Part shown: positions 9,266-17,322 of the stretch, one piece after another | How the letters are laid out: each line of letters starts with the position of its first letter | Numbering within the stretch: the first letter of the stretch is position 1 | Assembly (NCBI GenBank): GCA_025355465.1 | Contig: JANXZO010000024.1 | Coordinates: 1 to 64,000, forward strand | DNA from: Bacteroidales bacterium | Lineage (GTDB): Bacteria; Bacteroidota; Bacteroidia; Bacteroidales; FEN-979 | DNA: 64,000 bases | Reading direction: 5' to 3' | The notes under the pieces: model-generated | Told to the model about the DNA's origin: nothing | The model's database searches: none | Seen by the model: the letters and a program-made list of their open reading frames with translations, nothing else | Program-made: the position numbers and the translations under genes

Positions 9266-9321
9266 ACAGTGTCAGGCAACCAAAGTTGCTGATTGGTGTC
9301 TAACAATTGGTTAACATCCGG

Positions 9322-9897
9322 ATGAACGTCGACGACGCAATTATTAAGGGCTGCATGGATGGTAAGCGCGAAGCTCAAAAGCTCCTTTACCAGGCTTATG
9401 TATCTACCATGATGGTAGTATGTATGCGGTATGCCCAGCATCGCGATGAAGCGGAAGACATTTTGCAGGAGGGATTTGTCAAGGTGTTTGAAAACATTAA
9501 TTCGTTCCGGAGCGAAGGTTCATTGGAAGGCTGGATAAAGCGCATTATGATAAACCATGCGCTGAACCACTTAAAAAAAAACAGGCGAATGCCTTTTTTT
9601 GAGGACATCGATGTCATCAATGAGATGGAGATTCTGCACAATGATGAGCCGGCATCGTTTTATTCGCCAGTATCACACGAAACACTGATGGCGCTGATAC
9701 AGTCACTGCCTCAGGGCTATCGCCTCGTATTCAACATGTATGTGTTTGAAGATTATAGCCATAAAGAGATTGCCGCTGAACTGAAAATATCTGAAAATAC
9801 ATCGAAAACACAGCTGCTTAAAGCCCGGCGTATGCTCAGGAATAAGATTGAAGAATTGCAAAAAAACTTGAATAAGGAAAAGATCAATGAAAGATGA
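9322..9897 (+). CDS. ECF-type RNA polymerase sigma factor (copy 1)
   Basis: This 191-residue sigma-70-family factor has region 2 at about residues 20-88 (QHRDEAEDILQEGFVKVFEN, then LEGWIKRIMINHALNHLKK) and region 4 at about 125-182 (LPQGYRLVFNMYVFEDYSHK, then EIAAELKISENTSKTQLLKA). I chose the ATG at 9322 over an in-frame TTG five codons upstream. The following gene starts inside its last codons (9887), implying coupled translation with a membrane partner that probably controls it. A clear paralog with the same gene arrangement lies at 15130. It probably directs transcription of a small regulon, perhaps the adjacent surface proteins, but no recognition motif could be derived. Confidence 0.9.
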   Translation: MNVDDAIIKGCMDGKREAQKLLYQAYVSTMMVVCMRYAQHRDEAEDILQEGFVKVFENINSFRSEGSLEGWIKRIMINHALNHLKKNRRMPFFEDIDVINEMEILHNDEPASFYSPVSHETLMALIQSLPQGYRLVFNMYVFEDYSHKEIAAELKISENTSKTQLLKARRMLRNKIEELQKNLNKEKINER

Positions 9898-11269
9898 TTT
9901 TTTAAACAAGGCTGATGAAGGAAAAGAGATGGATGACCTGTTCAGGCAGGGGATTTCGGGGATGCGCTCCGAACCATCCGGATCTGTATGGAAAGGAATT
10001 AGCCGGAAATTGTTGTGGAGGGAATTACTAAACTTCAATTTCAGAAACCTTTCCCGTTCTCTCTTAATCGGAGGTGCCGTATTTTTGGCGGTTGTGTCGA
10101 CGGTTACCTATATGAACTTCAAACACTCGCCGGCCGGTGCGCTGAATGCGCAGAAAACCAATGTGGTGCTGGCAACAAGCCAACACAGTGAGGCTGGTTC
10201 CCTGCCTGATCCCAAAATCATGCCTGATCTGGCCGTTGAAACCAGGGCAGGGATAACGGGTGTTTCCAACCCAGAACCGGTACCCTTGAGGAATTACAAG
10301 CCCGCCAATAATCCGGCAAAAAGAGGAACCTCAAGCCAGCTTCTTGCCGAAGCGCAGGACATGACGGAAATTTCTGCGACCACCCACCCGGCTGTTGCTG
10401 GTGATGCTTCTGCAATCCGTTCAGATAATTTGTCCTCCATCTCAAAACTGAGTTCATATGATGCTCAATTATTATCAGTTAATCCATCTTTCGATACATT
10501 GATAATTTATACACCCACCGAAACTATTAAGATTAACAGGCAAACGAAGCCCGTGACCAATTTCTTCTCCGCATCGCTTGGAATCAGTCCCGAAGCAATC
10601 TACTACTCCTCCCCCGAAACCTATTCCAAAGTTAATTTCTGGGTAAATTCAGGATTCACTTGGCACCTCTCAAGATTTTCGCTGGGTACCGGCCTCGGAC
10701 TGGGTTATGTTAATGATGAAGGAAAATACAGGATCGATTACCTGAGCAACGACAGCATCGGCTATTACAATGGCGTAGTGAACTATTCCATCGACCCTGT
10801 CACCAACCAGATTGTCTTCAACACGCAGAGCTTCAAGGTAACTGACAGCATTTACCATGTGGCTGATGACCGGACAAGAAACCGGTATACATACCTGCAA
10901 ATCCCATTGCTGTTTGGATACCGGTTATTCGAATCCTCCCGTCTGAGCATTACGCTCCAGGCTGGTCCTGCAGTGTCATTCCTTGTATCCAGTAAAGAAG
11001 CTGAACCCAACATCAGTATCTCCAATGCACGGATCACACTCATCACAAACAATGCACCGGCCCGTGTTACAACTACCTGGCAGCTATGCGCGAATTTTTT
11101 GATCGAATACCGTTTAACCAAAGAGGTAAGCCTTTACTTTCAGCCGGTGTACAAATACTACCTGAAACCTTTAGCGGAAAAGGAAAATGTAACCTACGGA
11201 CAACCATGGTCCATCGGACTTGGAGTCGGTCTGCAATTCAACTTCGGACATAAAAAGAATGATCAATGA
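9887..11269 (+). CDS. Sigma-factor partner: cytoplasmic motif, one TM helix, periplasmic linker and outer-membrane beta-barrel
   Basis: This 460-residue protein has a two-membrane layout. Residues 1-57 are charged and should be cytoplasmic; they carry EPSGSVWKGI at 29-38. A single hydrophobic helix spans about 58-76. Residues 80-215 are low-complexity, rich in Ala, Pro, Ser and Thr, and fit a periplasm-spanning linker. Residues 216-460 alternate hydrophobic and polar residues (FFSASLGISPEAIYY, LGTGLGLGYV, IGLGVGLQFNF), as in PorT/OmpA-like barrels. It overlaps the ECF sigma gene by 11 bases and the next gene by four. The gene order of an anti-sigma factor and the motif shared with the partner at 15702 suggest it holds the sigma factor. 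That role is inferred. Confidence 0.7.
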   Translation: MKDDFLNKADEGKEMDDLFRQGISGMRSEPSGSVWKGISRKLLWRELLNFNFRNLSRSLLIGGAVFLAVVSTVTYMNFKHSPAGALNAQKTNVVLATSQHSEAGSLPDPKIMPDLAVETRAGITGVSNPEPVPLRNYKPANNPAKRGTSSQLLAEAQDMTEISATTHPAVAGDASAIRSDNLSSISKLSSYDAQLLSVNPSFDTLIIYTPTETIKINRQTKPVTNFFSASLGISPEAIYYSSPETYSKVNFWVNSGFTWHLSRFSLGTGLGLGYVNDEGKYRIDYLSNDSIGYYNGVVNYSIDPVTNQIVFNTQSFKVTDSIYHVADDRTRNRYTYLQIPLLFGYRLFESSRLSITLQAGPAVSFLVSSKEAEPNISISNARITLITNNAPARVTTTWQLCANFLIEYRLTKEVSLYFQPVYKYYLKPLAEKENVTYGQPWSIGLGVGLQFNFGHKKNDQ

Positions 11270-12825
11270 AGCGAATCTACTCAAAATTACTGCCCATAAT
11301 CCTGTTCGCCCTGCTGCTCTCCTCTGGCGTAACCGCTGCCTCGGTTGCAGTGAAAGCCTCAGGATTCCCTGTATATGTTTCAGGTAAAGTTACGGACGAT
11401 GCAAATGGCCAGGCAATTCAAAACCATGAGGTCTATGTTGCCGTGGAAGGTTTAGGCTATTCAAACACTGTTTTTACGAATTCGGATGGGTTTTATTTCG
11501 ATACAATTCCTGATGTCGGTTCCGGGTATATGGTTCAGGTTGGCACCCTCGATTGCGAAGAGGATCTGCATTCATCGACCTTTCAGAGTATTCAGACCCC
11601 GGTTGTGATCAACTTTAAAATATGTGTTACACCGCCACCATCTCCCTGCCATGCTCAATTTAATTACCTCCTTGACACCCTCAACCGCGAACCGAATACT
11701 TTCTGTTTTCAGGATGTTTCTACCGGCGATTACGGGATCTGGCTGTGGCATTTTGGCGACGGGGGATTCTCGACGGAGAAAAACCCTGTTCACCGGTTCC
11801 GGAAAGCTGGAACATATTCAGTATGCCTGGTTATATCAAAGGTGGAATCAGGACATGTTACTTGTTTGGACAGCATCAGCCACTCCATCACCACAGCGAC
11901 TTACCGGAATCTTGGCGGTCATCTTTTTGCCGGTAATTTTCCGATTAACAATCCTGTCTCCACAGGCGACACGGGAGTAGCATACCTTTACCGTATTGCC
12001 GGCACCAAGGCACAACTGGTCGATACAAACCAATTTACCCACCTTGGATATTATACTTTTCCACAGGTCATTGCAGGTAATTATCTGGTCAGGGCATGGC
12101 TTACACCCGGCTCGGTGCATTACCGTCAATTCTTCCCGACCTATTATGAAGATCAGATCAAATGGTTTCATGCGGGATGGATCACCATTGCAGACTCAGG
12201 GGTCTATTCAGCCCATGTTTATCTTTCCCCGACGGCAGACTCCCTGCCGGGTCTGGCTGCCGTTAAAGGATTCGTTACGCTTGATGAGTCTGACGATCCT
12301 GAATCCGGGAAGTCCGTTCCCGGGGCAACGGTAATTCTTTGCAGCACTGCCTCTGTTCCCCTGCAATATACCATGACAAACCACGATGGGAACTTTCAGT
12401 TTGCCGATATACCATACGGCAACTACCAACTCTATGTTGATTTGCCAGGTAAGTATTCCCGGTTTACGGCACTCTCTGTTTTGCCGCCTGTTGTTGTACG
12501 CGACAGCATACACCTGGAGCTCTTCAACCACAATGTAACCGCGATCCGCGAGATGGAAATGTATTCGATCTCACTCAGCAGTGCATTTCCAAACCCGGCA
12601 TCCGACGATTTGTTCCTGGTGGTGAAACAACTAACTCCCGGAATCCTGACATTCATCATTTATGATCTGGCCGGCAGGGCAGTTTCCACAACTCAACTGC
12701 CATCCGGAACCGGTCCGGAACCGGTCAATCTTTCACTGCATTCTCTGATGAGTGGCGTATATTTCCTGGTGGTTAAATCAAACAATGGATCTCAGGCCCG
12801 GATTCAAAAAATAATTAAAAATTAG
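11266..12825 (+). CDS. Secreted PKD-domain surface protein with T9SS type A sorting domain (1 PKD)
   Basis: This 519-residue protein is a probable T9SS cargo. Signal peptide is about 1-25. Residues 37-121 form a carboxypeptidase-regulatory-like beta domain (SGKVTDDANGQAIQNHEVYV). Residues 128-208 are one PKD domain (WLWHFGDGGFSTEKNPVHRF). Residues 213-320 form a domain with FFPTYYEDQIKW, also found in the next protein and in the sigma partner at 15702. Residues 333-420 are a second regulatory-like domain. Residues 436-519 are a type A CTD (SSAFPNPASDDLF to RIQKIIKN). Its ATG overlaps the stop of the sigma partner (ATGA), so it belongs to that operon. No catalytic motif is seen; an adhesive or structural role is likely. 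Confidence 0.8.
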   Translation: MKRIYSKLLPIILFALLLSSGVTAASVAVKASGFPVYVSGKVTDDANGQAIQNHEVYVAVEGLGYSNTVFTNSDGFYFDTIPDVGSGYMVQVGTLDCEEDLHSSTFQSIQTPVVINFKICVTPPPSPCHAQFNYLLDTLNREPNTFCFQDVSTGDYGIWLWHFGDGGFSTEKNPVHRFRKAGTYSVCLVISKVESGHVTCLDSISHSITTATYRNLGGHLFAGNFPINNPVSTGDTGVAYLYRIAGTKAQLVDTNQFTHLGYYTFPQVIAGNYLVRAWLTPGSVHYRQFFPTYYEDQIKWFHAGWITIADSGVYSAHVYLSPTADSLPGLAAVKGFVTLDESDDPESGKSVPGATVILCSTASVPLQYTMTNHDGNFQFADIPYGNYQLYVDLPGKYSRFTALSVLPPVVVRDSIHLELFNHNVTAIREMEMYSISLSSAFPNPASDDLFLVVKQLTPGILTFIIYDLAGRAVSTTQLPSGTGPEPVNLSLHSLMSGVYFLVVKSNNGSQARIQKIIKN

Positions 12826-12930
12826 CATTCCGGGCAACTATTTATTTTATCCCGGGTCTTATACACATACCAGATATCCTTGCCGGCCATGAGGCTGACT
12901 GGCAATACCTACTAACCTAATTTTCAGATT

Positions 12931-14976
12931 ATGAAAAAGCTCGTCTTATTAGTAAGCATACTCTTTGCGTCCGTTTCTTTCTTGACTGCGCAAACAATCA
13001 CTGTTCATGTTAGCGGATTGGTCAAGGCCCAATCAACAGGGGCCCCTCTTCCGGGTCATGAGGTAATTATCATGACAGACAGCAGTGCCGGGTTCAATTT
13101 TTACGCTACCCGCATAACCGGTCCCAATGGATTCTATGACTGTACCATAAATAATGTTCCGGCGACCCCGAATATTACCTTTATTGTTAAAACCCTTGAT
13201 TGTAACAACCAGTATGAGGTGGAGACATTCCAAAGCAACAATTCACCCGCTGTGGTTGATTTTGAAATTTGTACACAGAATAACAGCTGTGAGGCTTCAT
13301 TTGAATATTCTCATGATTCAATAAACCCACTGACGTTCCACTTTTTTAGTAACAGTGAAGTCCCGCCTGGTGATTCCATTGTAGCTTACAGCTGGAATTT
13401 CGGCGACAGTACAGCCTATGGTACCACACAGGATCCCTGGCATACCTTTGCCGCTCCTGGACAATATCATGTGTGCCTTACCATTACAACGAGTTCGGGA
13501 TGTACCAGCACGGAATGTGAGGAGGTGGAGACTGGGCAGGGCGGAGGTGGTCAGTGCCATGCCAGGTTTGAGGTGTATCACGATACCACAAACCAGCTGA
13601 AATTTCATTTTTTCAGTACCAGCGAGATCACGGCAGGTGAAACCATCACTTCCTACAGCTGGAATTTCGGTGACAGTACAGCCTATGCTACCACACAGGA
13701 TCCGTGGCATACCTATGCAGCTCCCGGAGAATATCACGTTTGTCTGACCATTACAACCAACACCGGATGTACCAGTACCGAATGTGAGGAGGTGCACGCG
13801 GGGCAGGGTGGGGGCAGTCAGTGTAATAACTGGTTCTCCTATTCCAAAAACATGCTGACTGTTAACTTTGAAGGACATACGCATAGTCTCTTTCCGACTA
13901 CCTGGCTATGGAATTTCGGGGATTCGGCCTCCGGTGTTAACAACACGTCGAACCTTCAATTCCCTCAGCATGTATATTCCACTCCGGGGATGTACCAGGT
14001 AACACTCACCACCGTCGATTCAACCGGATGTACCGATGTAAGTTCCAAGAATATTCATGTTCAGGGAACCGTTGATGTTTTCGGTACTGTGCACGCCGGC
14101 GACCATCTTGTTGATCACGGTTTTATTGAATTGATCAGGGTTGATTCAAACAATGTGCTCACAGTGGTTGATTCACAGGCATTTGGCGATTCTGTTGGAA
14201 TGTACTGGTTTGGCGGGGTACCTTCAGGTCACTATTACCTTAAGGCTGAACTGCTTCCCGCTTCGGCTTACTATGGTCAGTTTGTTCCCACCTACTACGA
14301 AGAGGCGTTAAACTGGACAAATGCAAACCTGATCACCATTGGCGACCCGGAAAACCCATATAATTTTGGTCTTCGACATGTTGAAGGTCCTTCGTCAGGA
14401 AATGGTAATATCAGCGGAACCATTACCAGTGGAGCCAAAGTAAACTCAGGCGGTTCGCCTGCAGCAGGAGTAGAGGTGCTCCTTCTCAACGGAGCCGGAG
14501 TTGCGTTGACCTATACCAAAACGGATGGCAACGGACAGTTTGTTTTCCCTGCTGTTGCGATGGGAAGTTATACCGTGTGGCCTGAAGTGGCGGGGTTGCT
14601 TACCACCCCTGCAAACATCAGCCTGAATGCAACCAACCCGTCTGCAACCCTGCCATTCAGCATGACCACTGGACAGGTTATTTATGGGATAAACAGCAAT
14701 CTTCCGGACTATTTTAACGAAGTTGGGGAGATTTTTCCCAACCCGCCGGTCGACGGAAAAGCAAACATCTCCTTTACTGTAACGCGCGATTTGAACCTCG
14801 AAATTATATTGTACAATCAGGTCGGTCAGGTGATGCGGAACAAACAAGCTTCTCTTCGCACTGGAACCAATGTGGTGAAATTCGATGTTGGTAACCTGGC
14901 AAAGGGTCCCTATTTCATGGTACTGAAATCGTCTGAAGGCGGTTCGGTCATAAGAAAACTCTCTATCATACAATAA
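12931..14976 (+). CDS. Secreted PKD-domain surface protein with T9SS type A sorting domain (3 PKD)
   Basis: This 681-residue protein is a paralog of the preceding one. Signal peptide is 1-20 (SFLTAQ). A regulatory-like N-terminal domain covers about 27-115. Three PKD units start at Cys120, Cys209 and Cys298, each with a WNFGDS motif. The first two are near-identical 89-residue copies and the third is diverged. The shared FVPTYYEEALNW domain lies at about 388-490, another regulatory-like domain at about 495-590, and a type A CTD at the end (GEIFPNPPVDGKANISF to IRKLSIIQ). It follows the previous gene by 105 bases and precedes a strong terminator, so it is probably the last gene of the first sigma operon. 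It may also have its own promoter. Confidence 0.82.
   Translation: MKKLVLLVSILFASVSFLTAQTITVHVSGLVKAQSTGAPLPGHEVIIMTDSSAGFNFYATRITGPNGFYDCTINNVPATPNITFIVKTLDCNNQYEVETFQSNNSPAVVDFEICTQNNSCEASFEYSHDSINPLTFHFFSNSEVPPGDSIVAYSWNFGDSTAYGTTQDPWHTFAAPGQYHVCLTITTSSGCTSTECEEVETGQGGGGQCHARFEVYHDTTNQLKFHFFSTSEITAGETITSYSWNFGDSTAYATTQDPWHTYAAPGEYHVCLTITTNTGCTSTECEEVHAGQGGGSQCNNWFSYSKNMLTVNFEGHTHSLFPTTWLWNFGDSASGVNNTSNLQFPQHVYSTPGMYQVTLTTVDSTGCTDVSSKNIHVQGTVDVFGTVHAGDHLVDHGFIELIRVDSNNVLTVVDSQAFGDSVGMYWFGGVPSGHYYLKAELLPASAYYGQFVPTYYEEALNWTNANLITIGDPENPYNFGLRHVEGPSSGNGNISGTITSGAKVNSGGSPAAGVEVLLLNGAGVALTYTKTDGNGQFVFPAVAMGSYTVWPEVAGLLTTPANISLNATNPSATLPFSMTTGQVIYGINSNLPDYFNEVGEIFPNPPVDGKANISFTVTRDLNLEIILYNQVGQVMRNKQASLRTGTNVVKFDVGNLAKGPYFMVLKSSEGGSVIRKLSIIQ
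13288..13821 (+). repeat. Tandem in-frame duplication, 2 x 267 bp (PKD units)
   Basis: Two consecutive 267-base units (13288-13554 and 13555-13821) each encode an 89-residue PKD module. Long stretches match at the DNA level, for example around the WNFGDSTAY and GCTSTECEEV codons. A third, diverged unit follows from 13822. The period is exact in codons, so the frame is preserved. Confidence 0.85.
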
Positions 14977-15049
14977 CTTTACTACACTCATCCTGATTAA
15001 CCCCTGTTTCAACCGATTCCGGTGGGTATAATCGCAACGAGGTACTCAG

Positions 15050-15085
15050 GCCCGGTGGAAAAAACTTTCTGCCGGGCTTTTTATT
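15050..15085 (+). terminator. Intrinsic terminator after the PKD gene pair
   Basis: GCCCGG (15050-15055) pairs with CCGGGC (15072-15077), followed by TTTTTATTT. It separates the first sigma operon from the second sigma gene at 15130. Confidence 0.7.
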
Positions 15086-15129
15086 TGCAAAAAGGTTATA
15101 CATTTATCCCTTAAAATAACCTATCCTGA

Positions 15130-15690
15130 ATGGATGATGAAAGAGATCTTGTAAAACGATGTCTCAAAAGGGAGGTCAAAGCCGAGAAGCAATTGTATGA
15201 TCTCTATGTACATAAGATGTTTGGGATTTGTTTGCGTTATTCAGGTAATGCCATGGAGGCCGAAGATCTGATGCAGGAAGGTTTCCTTCGTGTTTTTTCG
15301 CTCCTTCACACATTTCGTTTTGACGGCTCGCTCGAAGGCTGGGTGTTTCATGTCTTCATTCACAGTGCAATCAACTACACAAAGAGACACCTCAGGTTTA
15401 AAGCGGAGGTGAGACTTGAAAACTACGACCACCATGCAACCTTTCATGAGGAGTCGCTGTCTAAACTATCACATGATGAGATGTTGAAGATCATCCACGA
15501 TCTTCCACCGGGATACCGAACTGTGTTTAACTTGTACGCGATTGATGGCTATCATCATAAAGAAATCGGAAAGATGCTAGGAATTTCGGAGGAAACTTCG
15601 AAGTCTCAACTTTATATGGCGAAGCGAAGGATTCGTGAAATCCTCATCGCGCGGACCAATTTTGGCTTGCATAACATTGCAAAATCTTAA
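15130..15690 (+). CDS. ECF-type RNA polymerase sigma factor (copy 2)
   Basis: This 186-residue ECF sigma factor is a paralog of the one at 9322. Region 2 lies at about residues 20-85 (MEAEDLMQEGFLRVFSLLHT, then LEGWVFHVFIHSAINYTKRH) and region 4 at about 118-180 (LPPGYRTVFNLYAIDGYHHK, then EIGKMLGISEETSKSQLYMA). It starts 45 bases after a terminator, so it should have its own promoter, but I see no TAnnTTTG there. This is compatible with control by an ECF sigma, possibly itself or its paralog. It is followed after 11 bases by a membrane-anchored partner. Confidence 0.9.
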   Translation: MDDERDLVKRCLKREVKAEKQLYDLYVHKMFGICLRYSGNAMEAEDLMQEGFLRVFSLLHTFRFDGSLEGWVFHVFIHSAINYTKRHLRFKAEVRLENYDHHATFHEESLSKLSHDEMLKIIHDLPPGYRTVFNLYAIDGYHHKEIGKMLGISEETSKSQLYMAKRRIREILIARTNFGLHNIAKS

Positions 15691-15701
15691 TCGTAACGGC
15701 A

Positions 15702-16277
15702 ATGGAAGAGGAGGATAAGATTGAAAAAAGGTTCAGTGAAGCGTTCCGCGATTTTAAACGTGAGCCGTCCGGGCTTGTATGGGAGGGATTAAAGAGGGAA
15801 TTGCATCCTGAGTCAAAACCTCAGAATCCTTGGGACCGCCTTTGGATGTTCCCGCGACACTTTCCGGGGCGGTTTCGGCTTGGGATTGCTGCCGCAGCGG
15901 CTGTCTTCGCAATTTTTCTCGGAATCATCTATTTCGGAACAGCCAGTCATCATGTCGTTTCCGGACATGCTTACACCGGAGAGACCCGAATGTGCCGGGG
16001 AACGGCATTTTTATTTAAGGTTGACGACAAAGTGATGCCACGCGATTCAATTGTACATTACAGGTCGGCCATGGTTGATGAGAACGGGGGTTACAGGTTC
16101 CCGGGTATTGGACCCGGTGAATACCTGCTGCGTGTTTCGCCTCCTGACGGGTCGGAGATCGCATCGAAATTCCAGGCCTCATGGTACGATCAGCATGTCA
16201 GTCCCGACTCAGCACACCTCGTGATCGTTGGTCCTGAAGATGTTCAGGCGGATGTACAGATGCGCAAAAGAAATTAG
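15702..16277 (+). CDS. Sigma-factor partner: cytoplasmic motif, one TM helix and PTYYE-type sensor domain
   Basis: In this 191-residue protein, residues 1-57 are cytoplasmic and carry EPSGLVWEGL at 21-30, the same motif as the partner at 9887. A single TM helix covers about 59-79 (GIAAAAAVFAIFLGIIYFG). Residues 84-191 form a periplasmic beta domain: VVSGHAYTG at its start, GYRFPGIGPGEYLLR in the middle, then FQASWYDQHVSPDSAHLVIV. This domain aligns with residues 213-320 of the secreted PKD protein at 11266 and about 388-490 of that at 12931. Position and architecture suggest an anti-sigma-like sensor for the factor at 15130. Its stop directly abuts that of the convergent queD gene. Confidence 0.68.
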   Translation: MEEEDKIEKRFSEAFRDFKREPSGLVWEGLKRELHPESKPQNPWDRLWMFPRHFPGRFRLGIAAAAAVFAIFLGIIYFGTASHHVVSGHAYTGETRMCRGTAFLFKVDDKVMPRDSIVHYRSAMVDENGGYRFPGIGPGEYLLRVSPPDGSEIASKFQASWYDQHVSPDSAHLVIVGPEDVQADVQMRKRN

Positions 16278-16724
16278 TTAATTGTCGGCGGCAAACCACT
16301 CGGCGTAGGAGGTAGCCGTTTCACGTAAACGCAAGCTGAACAGCTTTACCTCGGGAGGCAGTAATTTTTTAATTTTCTGGGCAAAATCGATGAGCATATT
16401 TTCGCTCGTAGGCTGGTAATCAAGCGTGATGATGTTATTGAAGGGTTCTCCGTAATGCTCAAGTAAATCGGCCGGCAGGGCTGAATTCAACAATAACGCA
16501 TGGTCGAAACGATCCACGATCACCTTCTTGATGATCCGTTTCAGGTCGCCAAAATCCATAACCATACCGCATTTGGCTGATTTCAGATCGGAAATGGGTG
16601 TTCCGGTGATGGTGACTGTCAGAACATAGGAATGTCCATGAACGTTTTTGCATGGGCCATCATAGCCCAGCAGCGCATGGGCAGCTTCGAAGTGAAATTC
16701 TTTGGTGATCCGTATCGACGACAT
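16278..16724 (-). CDS. queD: 6-carboxytetrahydropterin synthase (QueD)
   Basis: This 148-residue enzyme converts dihydroneopterin triphosphate to 6-carboxytetrahydropterin, the second committed step towards preQ0/queuosine. It has zinc-ligand histidines in FHFEAAH and HGHSY, and the catalytic cysteine in the short-spaced motif CKNVHGHSY typical of QueD. A downstream glutamate lies in LRLRETATSYAEW. The ATG at 16724 is preferred over an upstream in-frame TTG. It is the last gene of a minus-strand operon behind mntP. A second, PTPS-like paralog lies at 30945. Other queuosine genes are not in the window. Confidence 0.87.
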   Translation of the reverse strand: MSSIRITKEFHFEAAHALLGYDGPCKNVHGHSYVLTVTITGTPISDLKSAKCGMVMDFGDLKRIIKKVIVDRFDHALLLNSALPADLLEHYGEPFNNIITLDYQPTSENMLIDFAQKIKKLLPPEVKLFSLRLRETATSYAEWFAADN

Positions 16725-16751
16725 AGCAGGATATAAACGCAAAATTACAAA

Positions 16752-17312
16752 TTAAATAATCGCCAGGTGTTCAAGGACAATCTTTACTCCGATCAGAATA
16801 AGTACCGCACCCCCCATTACTTCGGCCCATTTTGCCGGAAGAAACGAGGTTTTCTCACCAAGTTTGGCTCCGTTAACTGTGTTCAGAAATGTAACAACAG
16901 TGATGATAACCGCTGCCACCAGGATGTTGGTTTTGATAAATCCAAACGAAACTCCGGTGATGAAGGCATCAATGCTTGTAGCAAACGATAAACTCAGCAG
17001 CACGGATGTTTTTCGGATATCGATGACATTTTTTTTCTCTCCGGTATGAAAGGCCTGGATGATCATCTTGAGCCCGATGAAGGCAAGAATGACGAAGGCA
17101 ATCCAGTGATCGACGGGGATGATCAGGGCCTGAATACTGCTGCCGATGACCCATCCCGCCAGTGGCATGATTCCCTGAAAAAGACCGAAAAACAAGGCTG
17201 TTCTGAGAATGTCTTTCCAGGTAAGTTTTTTGCTGGTTCCGAAGCTGACCGATACAGCAAAACAATCCATTGAAAGGCCAAGCGCAATCAGAACAATTTC
17301 AAAAAAACTCAT
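16752..17312 (-). CDS. mntP: Manganese efflux pump of the MntP family
   Basis: This 186-residue membrane protein has six predicted helices in two three-helix halves. The first helix carries the conserved aspartate (LGLSMDCFAVSVSFG, D16), and the second half repeats it as SLSFATSIDAFITGVSFGF. Both are diagnostic of the MntP (DUF204) family of Mn(II) exporters. The start is the ATG at 17312; upstream in-frame codons overlap the preceding gene. It lies 10 bases after the free-methionine-sulfoxide reductase gene and 27 before queD. No yybP-type riboswitch leader is seen, as expected for an internal operon gene. Confidence 0.85.
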   Translation of the reverse strand: MSFFEIVLIALGLSMDCFAVSVSFGTSKKLTWKDILRTALFFGLFQGIMPLAGWVIGSSIQALIIPVDHWIAFVILAFIGLKMIIQAFHTGEKKNVIDIRKTSVLLSLSFATSIDAFITGVSFGFIKTNILVAAVIITVVTFLNTVNGAKLGEKTSFLPAKWAEVMGGAVLILIGVKIVLEHLAII

Positions 17313-17322
17313 GGAATGGTTG

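Noticed and set aside
12828-12857. CCGGG/CCCGG hairpin between the two PKD genes as a terminator
   Set aside because: The stem is only five pairs, the loop is long and AT-rich, and no T-run follows. Weak attenuation cannot be excluded, but it is not supported.
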